Notes under the pieces: model-generated | The model's database searches: none | What the model saw: the letters and a program-made list of their open reading frames with translations, nothing else | What the model was told of the DNA's origin: nothing | Made by a program: the position numbers and the translations under genes | NCBI GenBank assembly: GCA_030761205.1 | Contig: JAULJL010000005.1 | Location: forward strand, 7,775,501-7,839,500 | Reading direction: 5' to 3' | Length of the DNA stretch: 64,000 nt | Source: Fremontodendron californicum | Taxonomy: Eukaryota > Streptophyta > Magnoliopsida > Malvales > Malvaceae | Shown: positions 55,415 to 64,000 of the stretch, in pieces | Numbering within the stretch: position 1 is the first letter of the stretch | Layout: the number at the start of each line of letters is the position of its first letter

Positions 55415-58316
55415 TGTCATAACGGTTTTTTCGACCGCTAAGACGATTTTGAAAACACAAATGGAGTCGCCACCAATCTTTTTTTTGCTAGGTGTGATTG
55501 GCCACCTATGAAAACCGGTTTTAGTAAAATATTTTAAAATTAATTAAAACATTTTGTAAAACCAATTTCGAAGTCCGCGCTTTGAACCAGAGAGTAAAAC
55601 ATAATTGGGTTCGGGAGTCGGTTACGTGCGGGGAAGGATTAGCACCCCCGCAACGCCCGTTTAGAAAACGGTACCATTTAATCATGTGTTATCTTAAATC
55701 TCAATTTAATGGACCTGAGATCACTATTTAAAAATAATTCTCTTTTATTTTTATTTTTAAAAAAAAACATGTTTATTATTTTTTGAATTTTTTGAACTGT
55801 TATTATTTTTTCAAAAACGAAAGTGAACATAAATTTGTTATCGAAAATACTCATTAAATATTCCCAACACTCTTGGTGGTATTTAACGAGATCTTCTCAC
55901 CTCGAGATATCTTAGGAATCACAACCGTGATATCCTTCGAATTCCGTCGTCGGCAATTTACATCAATTTTTTATTTAAATGCGTATGATGCGAATATTTA
56001 AATATCGGATGCGTACGACTTAGCATATAAGACATGTGATTAAATACAGGATCATAAGATTAAACATGCAAATCGTAATATTAAAAACACGAGCATAGCG
56101 AAATATCGAGCGCATAAACATTCACTACTTATTCATTTTTATTATTTTCATTTTTTAAACGAATTTTGTATTGAGCATATCGATAAATACTCCCACCACT
56201 CGTGGTGATATTTAACGAAATTCTCTCACCTCGAGATATCTTAGGAATTACTACTGTAACATCCTTCGAATTTCGTCGTCGGTAATTCACATTTTTTTTA
56301 AAACCTTTTTTTTTTCTTTTGAAAAGTAAATTAAAATGTTTTTAATAATTAATTTCGAAATAAAAAAATTTATCTATGTAAGAATAATTCTCGAATCACT
56401 CCGATATTTTCGATAATGTTTCGATTATTATTCTTACTCGGACCATTTCAAAGAACGATTGATGTTCCGACCATCCCGAGAAAGAAATCCGTTTTTAGAG
56501 AATTTTATTTACCGAAAATAATTCTAAAAGACACGTATTAATTAGGAGAATTATTATTTTATGATTTTAAAACCGAAACCGAATAATAAAAATATGTCGA
56601 ATGCTGGACAAAAATAAATAAAAATAGTAATATAATAAAAAATAATACAGGAAGTTAAAATCATACCTGAAAAATGTCGAGAATCCGAAAATTAAAATGC
56701 TAGACTTGATCTTCGTAAAATTCTTTGTTCTTTCTAGACCACCTGAAAAATGTCGAAAATCAAAAAAATCAAAACGTCGAAATCGATAATCGTGAAGTTT
56801 TCTTTTAAATTTTTTTCTTTTTTTTTTTAATTTTTTTCCTTTTTTTCCTTTTTGATTATTTTTAATTTTTTTCTTTTTTTCCTTTTAATTTTACTTAAAA
56901 ATTTTTCTTTTTTATTTATTTTTTTATATTTTCCCTTTTTTAATTTTTTATTTTAAAATTTTCCCATTTTTTATTTATTTTTAAATTTTTCTTTTTTTTT
57001 TCTTTTTTTTTTCTCTTTTCCTCCTAGCCCAAAAAAACAGCGCCTGGGTTGTTGGGCCCAAGGCCTGGGCCGGTTAGGCGCGGGTCGGATCTCCCTTTCC
57101 CTTTTTTTTTTCTTCGCCCCGGGTCGAGCGCGCGGACCCTGGGTCGACCTGCGAGTCTGCGCGACCCGCTCCAGGGGGCTATAAATAGCCCCCATTTTTT
57201 TCTCATTTTTCTTTTTTTTTTCTCTCTCTTCCTCCCTTCTCTCTCTCTTTCCTCCCTCCTCTCTCTCCCTGTTCATCACCAGAAAACCCCGAACCCAGAA
57301 CTCGGCGGCCGAACAACCGTGCCGGCCGCCATACTCCACCGTCGGCCGCCGCTCGCCTACGGCCAGTGGTCTCCAAATTTCAAACCAGAGGGGGTTTCGA
57401 CTTCCTCTTTTCGGATTCGGGCTCCGTTTTGCCCGAATCCCAACCGAAACCCCTAGATTTGGGTTTCGAAACCCAACCGACTTTCCTTTTTTTTTTTTTG
57501 TTTCTGTTTTTTTTTTTTTTGTGATTTTGTGGCTGCTGCGATTGTGGGGTTGTCTTTTTTTGCAGGGGCTTGTGGTTTTTTTTTTTGCAGGGTTTGAATG
57601 CTTTTTTTTTTGTGGGGGTAGGATCTCTGTTTCGGAGGGGGGGTCCAAATCTCGTGAGGGTTTCGATTGGGGAGGCTCGGATCTGAGACTGAGGGGGTCC
57701 GATTTCTGGATCTCATCCTCCTCCCTGAGAGTCTGAATCTGGGGGGTTTTTCTTGGTTTTTTTTCGGGTTTTTGTTTCGAAAGGGGGGTGTCCAGATTTG
57801 GGTTTTTTGTGTGTGTGTGTGTGTGTGGAGGATAGGATCAATTGAGGGGGGGTCCGATCTTGTTTTTTTGCTCAGGGGGAGTTCGAACCAGTGGGGGGTC
57901 CGATCTGGGTTTTTCTTTTTCTTTTTTTTTTCATAGTCCGAATCTGGGGGTTTTATGGAGGGTGGCGTGAGGGAGGTGGTTGCGTGTAGGGGGTGGCTGC
58001 CGTGTGGGGGTGGCTGCCGTGTGGGGTAGCTGCCGTGTGGGGTTGGTAGTGTGTCTGGGGATTGGGGCTGATGTGAGGGTTGGGTTGCAGGGGCTAGGGT
58101 TTCTGGTTAGGGTTAGGATTTGGCAGCTAGGGTTTGGGGATAGGATTAGGGGATGTGCCAGAGATTGGGTTAGTTGGGCCAGAGATTGGGCCTGGTCGTT
58201 GGGCCTGGTTTGGGCATTGCCAGCAGGCCTGCAGATCGGCTGCTGAATAGCGGGCCCTGTTTGCAAATGGCCCGGGTCGGATTCGAATCCGACCCGGGCT
58301 AAAAACCGTTACTACA
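55415..58316 (-). repeat. 5' LTR of the retroelement
   Basis: 2902 bp with TG...CA ends (plus-strand TGTCATAACG ... CGTTACTACA). It is very similar to the LTR at 45046. It has an extra GGGTGGCTGCCGTGT duplication near 57990-58040, a (GT)n run near 57809-57826 and a CCCGGGTCGGATTCGAATCC palindrome near 58271-58300. The TATA palindrome is at 57174-57193. Confidence 0.92.
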
Positions 58317-59328
58317 ACAGTAGTTTTTAAATAAAAAAGTGCCACCTATTTTTACATTCAGGAGAAGTTTGGCAGGACAGTTGTTGAGAAATAGTTTGAA
58401 AGGATCGTCGATATTCGAATCTCAAATTTATTAAATAATATATTTTAAAGATTATTGTATAAATTAACTGAATCAAAATTCGAATTCGCAATAAGCATGC
58501 TTTACAACCAAAGCAGCATACCTTGTATTTTTCTCAATTTCGAACAGTTTGAATTATAAATTAGATATAAAAAATAAAAAGATGAAAATTTTGTGTTAAT
58601 GCTTTCCCACGTATTTGGCAGATTTTGCTTGCTACATTTTCTCATGGGTCCGCCCTTAAGATCAGATAAAGGGGGATCAAGGCTTTGTTGTTTCTTAGAA
58701 ATTATGATGTCAATGAAGAAGTTATTTTGTTGGTTTCAGTGAGTTAATAATGAAGTTAATGTAATGCAATAGAGTTTACTTACAAGGTGAAAGAATTGAT
58801 TTGAGGGACCAATATAGCAAAATCTGAAAAAAAACTAAGACTTTTAAAACATCTAATTATCTTATCCCACAATAAGCCAACTGACATAATATTTGCTATC
58901 TTTTTGTTAGTATTTAGAAGATAGCAACAGTTTATAAGAGTTAAGTTAATAAATCTATAACTCGAAATTAAGTTGATTACTCAAACTTGAAACAATGATA
59001 ATAATTAATTGAACTCCAAAAATGGCAGAAACCAGAAAGTTAACAAATTCAATTTCAAAAACTTCAAAACTAAAGTGATATATATATATATATATATTGT
59101 GCATTATAAATATAGATAGTATCAATATATAGAGAAATCCACATTCGGCGTTCAAAAATGGGTTAGTAGGTGACACATATTTTTTAAAATATATCAATAA
59201 AAATAAATAATAATTAAAAAAAGTAAAATATGTGATAATCTCTTAATTCTACTTGTGGAGTAAATTTTTTATTACCAGTATATCAAAAATAGATTCTAAA
59301 AATAATAGCATCAACTAGCAAGCATTTA
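58317..59328. other. Flank to the right of the retroelement
   Basis: Starts with the ACAGT duplication, and continues the DNA interrupted at 45045. AT-rich with a TA run near 59078-59096. No gene recognised. Confidence 0.5.
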
Positions 59329-59437
59329 GGAACTTGAGACTTAAAAAGGTAGTATCCAACAATTTAGGATTTGAATCTCAGCATTTATAACATTTTATTC
59401 TATCCTTAAGTTTCGACTTCTTTTGTAAAAAAAAAAA
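59329..59437 (+). mobile_element. Second SINE copy (internally shortened)
   Basis: Perfect 13-bp duplications TAGCAAGCATTTA (59316-59328 and 59438-59450) flank a 109-bp element. It has a B box-like ATTTGAATCTC and the 3' end TTCGACTTCTTTTGTA plus A-tail, as in the MEX1 intron SINE (GCGGCTTCCTTTGTACC). The A box region is degenerate. Confidence 0.88.
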
Positions 59438-60037
59438 TAGCAAGCATTTATGGGTTCTATTTTTGAGTTTTGGGTGAATGTGAGCATTTTTTAAAATTAT
59501 TATATTAGGTAATTTATTTCTCAATGTATTGGAATTCATTAAATTAACTACTAATTATTACATGGAACCGGTTAATCAGTACTTATATATAGAAATTAAT
59601 TAAGGATTATTTAATTATTATTTTAATTTTTTTATATTTAATGCGTTACTTTTATTGAATTCAAAAAAAAAAAAAATCATCAATTACAATTTTTTTCCCC
59701 TTAAATAGCACTTTAATTAACATTTCCCCTATTACATTTAATATAAAAATATTTTTATAAATAATAATTTGATTAATCTTTTTTTTATTTTATTTAAAAA
59801 GAGTTGTTTCCAACAAAATGGAGCGGTTCGAGGGGTCTTTTAAGTTTACAAGACGACCATTTATTTTCGAGAAGAATTTAGTACTAATTAATACAGTGCA
59901 TGCAATTGCCATGCAAAAACAAACTGAACACTTCAAAGTTGAATCTCAACTGTCTGTATATCTTATATTCTTCTTCTATATATATATAGTCATCAATGAA
60001 ACAAAATCTAATCAAATATTATCTAATCTCAATTATC
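59438..60037 (+). other. Duplicated upstream region of the second TRAF-like copy
   Basis: Aligns with about 41035-41490, sharing GGAGCGG.TCGAGG.GTCTTT, AAGTTTACAAGACGACCATT and ATTAAATTAACTACTAA. It holds the promoter and leader of the second copy. Copy 2 has some extra DNA near 59560-59735. Confidence 0.7.
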
Positions 60038-61140
60038 ATGGAAGATCAAAATGAAGTCATCACAGATGAACTAGGTTTGTTTCTCCTTCAATTTTTCTTC
60101 TTTCGTTTTTTTCGTTATGTCAAATTCTATTTTTTATTTATTTGAGATTAAGGTTTGATCATGATCACTAAAATTAAGAGTTTAGCATTCTACCAACATA
60201 TCACATAGCTGCTTGCGGTTTTGTCAGATTCTATTGGTCTATATATTCAAAATATATTAACCATAAATAAGTCCAAAGTTTTTTGAAAATGATTTTTATT
60301 GTTAATTTACAGGAATCACAACCAGAAGAATGCTAAGGGGTCTTCCTCCAAGTCATTACTTATTCAAAATAGAGTCATTCTCTTTATTGGTTGAGACAAA
60401 GGTGGAAATGTATAAATCTGATGCATTTCAAGCTGGGGGTAACCAATGGTGAGTGCTGAAATTTCTTAACTTTCATTATTGCTTTAAGCTCTTGCCAATA
60501 TTATTTTGATCTTGTTACTTTCTCATTTCCTAATGTTTCCTGTTTTATGTACTTTAACAGGAGATTGGTACTGTACCGAAATGAAAATAAGAAGAGGAAT
60601 GGAAGTGGTTACATCTCCCTTTACCTGCAAATTGGAAAGACAGAAAATTTATCTTTTAATTGGGAAGTTAATGTTGATTTTAAGTTATTTGTGTTTAACC
60701 AGATTCGGTACCAGTACATGGCCATCAAAGGTTGAATGCTAAAAGTTTTTTGCAAAATTGTCTTATCCATGATTGTATTTGTATGAAAAAGATATATATA
60801 TATATATATATTTAATCTTTTTGTATAGATTTTGAGGTGCCTGTTAGGCGATTTTAAGAGATGAAGAATGAATGGGGCTTCTCTCAGCTTCTTTCAAAAG
60901 AGAGTTTTAACAATGGTGCAATGGTTACCTGGTCGACGATTCTTGCATATTTGGGGCAGAGGTTTTCGTAATTGAACGTGCTGCCAAATTGGAGCAACTA
61001 TCAATGATTCAGAATCCTACTGGCGGAACAATTACTTGGAATATTGAAAACTTTTCTAATAAATTGGACCAGAAATATGAGTATTCTCCTGAAAATTCCG
61101 ACGTCGATGACATAAAATGGTATTCATGGGGCTGAATGTT
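60038..61140 (+). pseudogene. TRAF-like (MATH domain) gene, second copy, truncated
   Basis: Exons 60038-60074, 60313-60448, 60561-60730 and 60829 onward parallel the copy at 41491. The second MATH domain begins (TITWNIENFSN) but its later exons are missing from the window. Lesions: TAT to TAA nonsense at 60855-60857, and a one-base deletion near 60917-60920 (GGTGCAATGG against GGTGCCAATGG in the other copy). An LTR insertion begins 60 bp downstream at 61199. The first exon is longer than in copy 1 (MEDQNEVITDEL), which suggests copy 1 lost part of it. Non-functional. Confidence 0.9.
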
Positions 61141-61198
61141 CACCTTTTATCCTTTTCGTTTTTCTATTATATATATTATGATTTTGGATAATACAATT

Positions 61199-64000
61199 TG
61201 TCATAACGGTTTTTCCGACCGCTACGACGATTTTTATGAAAACACAAAAAATGGAGTCGCCACCAATTTTTTTTGCTAGGTGTGATTGGCCACCTATTAA
61301 AACCGGTTTAGTAAAACATTAATTAAAACATTTTGTAAAACCAATTTCGAAGTCCGCGCTTTGAACCAGAGAGAAAACAAAATCGGGTTCGGGAGTCGGT
61401 TACGTGCGGGGAAGGATTAGCACCCCCGCAACGCCCGTTTAGAAAACGGTACCACTTGATCACGTGTTATCTTAAATCTCGGTTTAATGGATTTAACATC
61501 GGTATTTAAAACTAATTCTCTTTTCCTTTTATTTTATTTTATAAAAAAACATGTTTATTATTTTTTGGATTTTCTTGAACTGTTTTTTATTTTTTAAAAA
61601 AAAACGAAAATGAACATAAATTTATTATCGAAAATACTCATTAAATATTCCCGACACTCTCGGTGGTATTTAACGAGATCTTCTGACCTCAAGACATCTT
61701 AGGAATCACAACCGTGATCCTTCGAATTCCGTCATCGGCAATTTACATCCATTTTTTATTCATGCGTATGATGCGAGTATTTAAATATCGGACGCATACG
61801 ACTTAGCATATAACTATAAAATTTAAACATGCAAATCATAATATTAAAAATACGAGCGTGGCAAAATATCGAGCACAATAAACATTCGCTCTTTATTCAT
61901 TTTTTGTATTGATTATTTCCATTTTTTTTAAAAACGAAAACGAATTTTTGTATCGAGCATGTCGCTAAATACTCCCACCACTCGTGGTGATATTTAACGA
62001 AATTCTCACACCTCAAGATATCTTAGGAATCACTACCGTGACGTCCTTCGAATTCCGTCATCGGTTAATCCGTATTTATTAAAATCTCTTTTTTTTTTTA
62101 AATAAAATAAATTAAAATGCTTTTAATAAATTTTTTAAAACCGAAACCGAATGATAAAAATACGTCGAATACTGAGCAAAAATAAATAAACAAAAATAAT
62201 AATATGAATAACTAAAAAAATTAAAATTGTACATGACAAATGCCGAGAATCCGAAAAATCAAAATGCCGGACTTGATCTCCGTAAAGTTCTTTGCTCGTC
62301 CTCGACCACCTGAAAAAATCAAAACGTCAAAACTGATAATCGTAAATTTTTCTTTAATTAATTAATTTTTTTTATTATATTTTTTTCCTCTCTTTTTTTT
62401 TATTTTTTAATTTTTTTATTTTTTAATTTTTTTGATTTTTTTGATTTTATTTTATTTTATTTTATTTTTTAATTTTTTCTTTTTTTTTTCTTTCTTTCTT
62501 TCTTTTTTTTTATTTATATTTTTATATTATTATTTTTTAAAATTATTATTATTATTATTTTATTTTTAATTTTATTTAATTTTATTTAATTTTTTTCTTT
62601 TTTCTTTTCTTTCTTTTCTTTCGTTTTTTTTCTTTTTTTTGGCCCAAAACCAGGCCTGCTGAACCAGGCCTGGTTCTGGCCTGGCCCAACTTTTTCTTTT
62701 TTCTTTTTTTTTTTTTTTTTGAGGAGGGTGGACCCGCGCGGACCCCGGGTCGGATCCGGGTCCAGGCGTGGATCCTCCCCGCGCTAAACGGTGCCGTTTC
62801 GGCGCCACCAAAACGGCGTCGTTTCGGCGCCATACTTTTTTTTTTTTACGCCCGGGTCGGGCGCGCGGACCCCGGGTTGACCCGCGGGTCAACGCGCGGA
62901 CCCTGGTTGAAACGTCGCCGTTTTGGCGCCGTTTTTATAAAAAAAATAAAATAATAAGCGGGCGACCCGCGCGGACCCCGGGTCGACCCGCGGGTCGACG
63001 CGCGGGTCGCCTTGACCCGCTCCAGGGGCTATATAAGCCCCTGTTTTTTTTATTTTTTCCATTTTTCTCTTTTCTCTCTCTTCTCCCTTCTCTCTCTCTG
63101 CACCAGAACCGAACCAGCCAACCCAGAATCCGGCGGCTGGCCACCGCACCGGCCGCCGTCCACCGTCGCCCGCCGCCGCTCGCCGGCGGCCGGCGAACTC
63201 TAAATCACCTTCTCTGGAACCGCGTCGGTCTCGTCTCTCCGATTCTGGGCTTCGTTTTGCCCGAATCAGAGTCCACCACCCTAGATCTAGAAAAAACTTT
63301 ACGACTTTTTTTTTTCTTTCATTTTTGTGTTTCTGCTTTGTTTTTTTTTTTTTTTTTGGTGTTTGATTTGTGGTGTTTTTTTTTGCAGGGTTTTTTTTTT
63401 TGGTTTCGGAGGAGGTGGGGGATCGGGGCTTTTTTTTGTGTGCTTTGAAAAGGACCCAGATCTGGGTTTCGGACCCCAGATCTGGGGTTTTTGGTAAAAG
63501 GGGAGGGGGTTCCGATCTCGTGGCCCTGGCTGGCTGAGGGGCGTCTGTTGGTTCGGATTTGGGGGAGCCTCTTGGGAGAGGTCCGAATCAGTGGCCTCCC
63601 CTCTTCCTCCTGGGTTCCGATTCGGGGGCTCTTTTTATGGAGGGTTGAGTGTGGGGGCTTGGGTTGCAGGGTTGGTTGGCGTGTTGGTAGGGTGGCGTGT
63701 AGGTTGGGGTTTGGCAGTGGCAGGGCAGGGTGTCAGGTGGCCAGGGTGGCTGTCAGGTTTTGGGAAAAGGGGGAGGCGGCTAGGGTTTCAGGGGTAGGGG
63801 ATTAGGGTAGGAAATGGGAAATGGGCCTGCTGAGTAGCAGGCCCTGTTGATTTGGGCCTGGACCTGGAGATTGGGCCGGCTGGTTAGCAGGCCCAAACGG
63901 GCTTTGGTTGGGTTTGGGTTTTGGGCCCGAAATGGGCCAATGGGCCTGGACAGCAGATTGGGCCTGCTGAATAGCAGGCTCGGTTCGTACTTGGTCCGGG
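61199..64000 (-). mobile_element. LTR of a related retroelement, truncated by the window edge
   Basis: Starts TGTCATAACGG like the LTRs at 45046 and 55415 and follows the same order of blocks throughout. These include ATTGGCCACCTATTAAAACC, CGGGGAAGGATTAGCACCCC, the GC-rich CGGACCCCGGGTCG region and the TATA palindrome at 63023-63043. It is clearly more diverged and has several indels. Only about 60 bp of LTR should remain beyond base 64000. Whether it is a solo LTR or one end of a full element cannot be told. It is inserted in the second TRAF-like copy. Confidence 0.88.

Larger units (their letters stand above)
45046..58316 (-). mobile_element. Ogre/Tat-like LTR retrotransposon, gag-only, 13.3 kb
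   Basis: Complete element with identical 5-bp flanks ACAGT (45041-45045 and 58317-58321). It is on the minus strand: 5' LTR 55415-58316, primer site 55392-55411, leader, gag remnant 52308-53799, long non-coding interior, two tandem arrays (48804-49560 and 47969-48520), polypurine tract 47875-47887, and 3' LTR 45046-47874. The gag type, CCHC-like finger (CEYHMGAIGHSTEKC), tRNA-Arg-like primer site and repeats before the 3' LTR fit the Ogre/Tat lineage. No protease, reverse transcriptase, RNase H or integrase motif was found in the 7.5-kb interior, so it would need pol supplied elsewhere. It resembles the gag-only non-autonomous class described in plants (TR-GAG). It was inserted between the two TRAF-like copies. 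Confidence 0.92.

Overview
The window is nuclear DNA of a flowering plant, almost certainly a eudicot. It has long AT-rich intergenic stretches, genes split by GT-AG introns, plastid-targeted proteins encoded by nuclear exons, and dense small transposons around a large Ogre/Tat-type LTR element. I cannot name the species. All exon limits below come from reading splice sites and protein similarity by eye.

Layout. (1) 16-3228: the last five coding exons of a YAK1-type kinase gene. (2) 3229-7500: intergenic, with nested Helitron-like AT-rich repeats. (3) 8542-12267: complete nine-exon gene for plastid RNA polymerase sigma factor SIG1/SIGA. (4) 13111-15260: two head-to-head A20/AN1 stress-associated protein (SAP) genes, with a 52-bp minisatellite in their shared upstream region. 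(5) 16773-19310, minus strand: complete single-exon coding region of a STIPL1/TFIP11-type G-patch spliceosome factor. (6) 19833-29850: gene-poor, with a 930-bp Mutator-type MITE, a hAT-like MITE and a one-exon relic of an exocyst EXO84 gene. (7) 29851-33453: complete nine-exon gene for the plastid maltose exporter MEX1, with a tRNA-derived SINE in intron 1. (8) 33454-41030: MITE, a complete solo LTR with target-site duplication, and a decayed pentatricopeptide repeat (PPR) gene carrying a MITE. (9) 41035-61198: a duplicated pair of MATH/TRAF-like genes, one broken by a MITE in an exon and one by point mutations. The copies are separated by a 13.3-kb LTR retroelement. (10) 61199-64000: a further LTR of the same family, cut off by the window edge.

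The intact genes are unrelated housekeeping, plastid and stress genes with no operon-like logic. The notable biology is in the repeats. The 45046-58316 element lies on the minus strand. It has paired 2.8-2.9-kb LTRs, a 5-bp target duplication, a tRNA-type primer binding site, a polypurine tract, a broken gag and two tandem-repeat arrays, but no visible pol, so it looks like a non-autonomous gag-only Ogre/Tat derivative. Its LTRs carry a near-perfect palindrome centred on a TATA box, which is also present in the more divergent third LTR. I found no convincing wholly new gene system.
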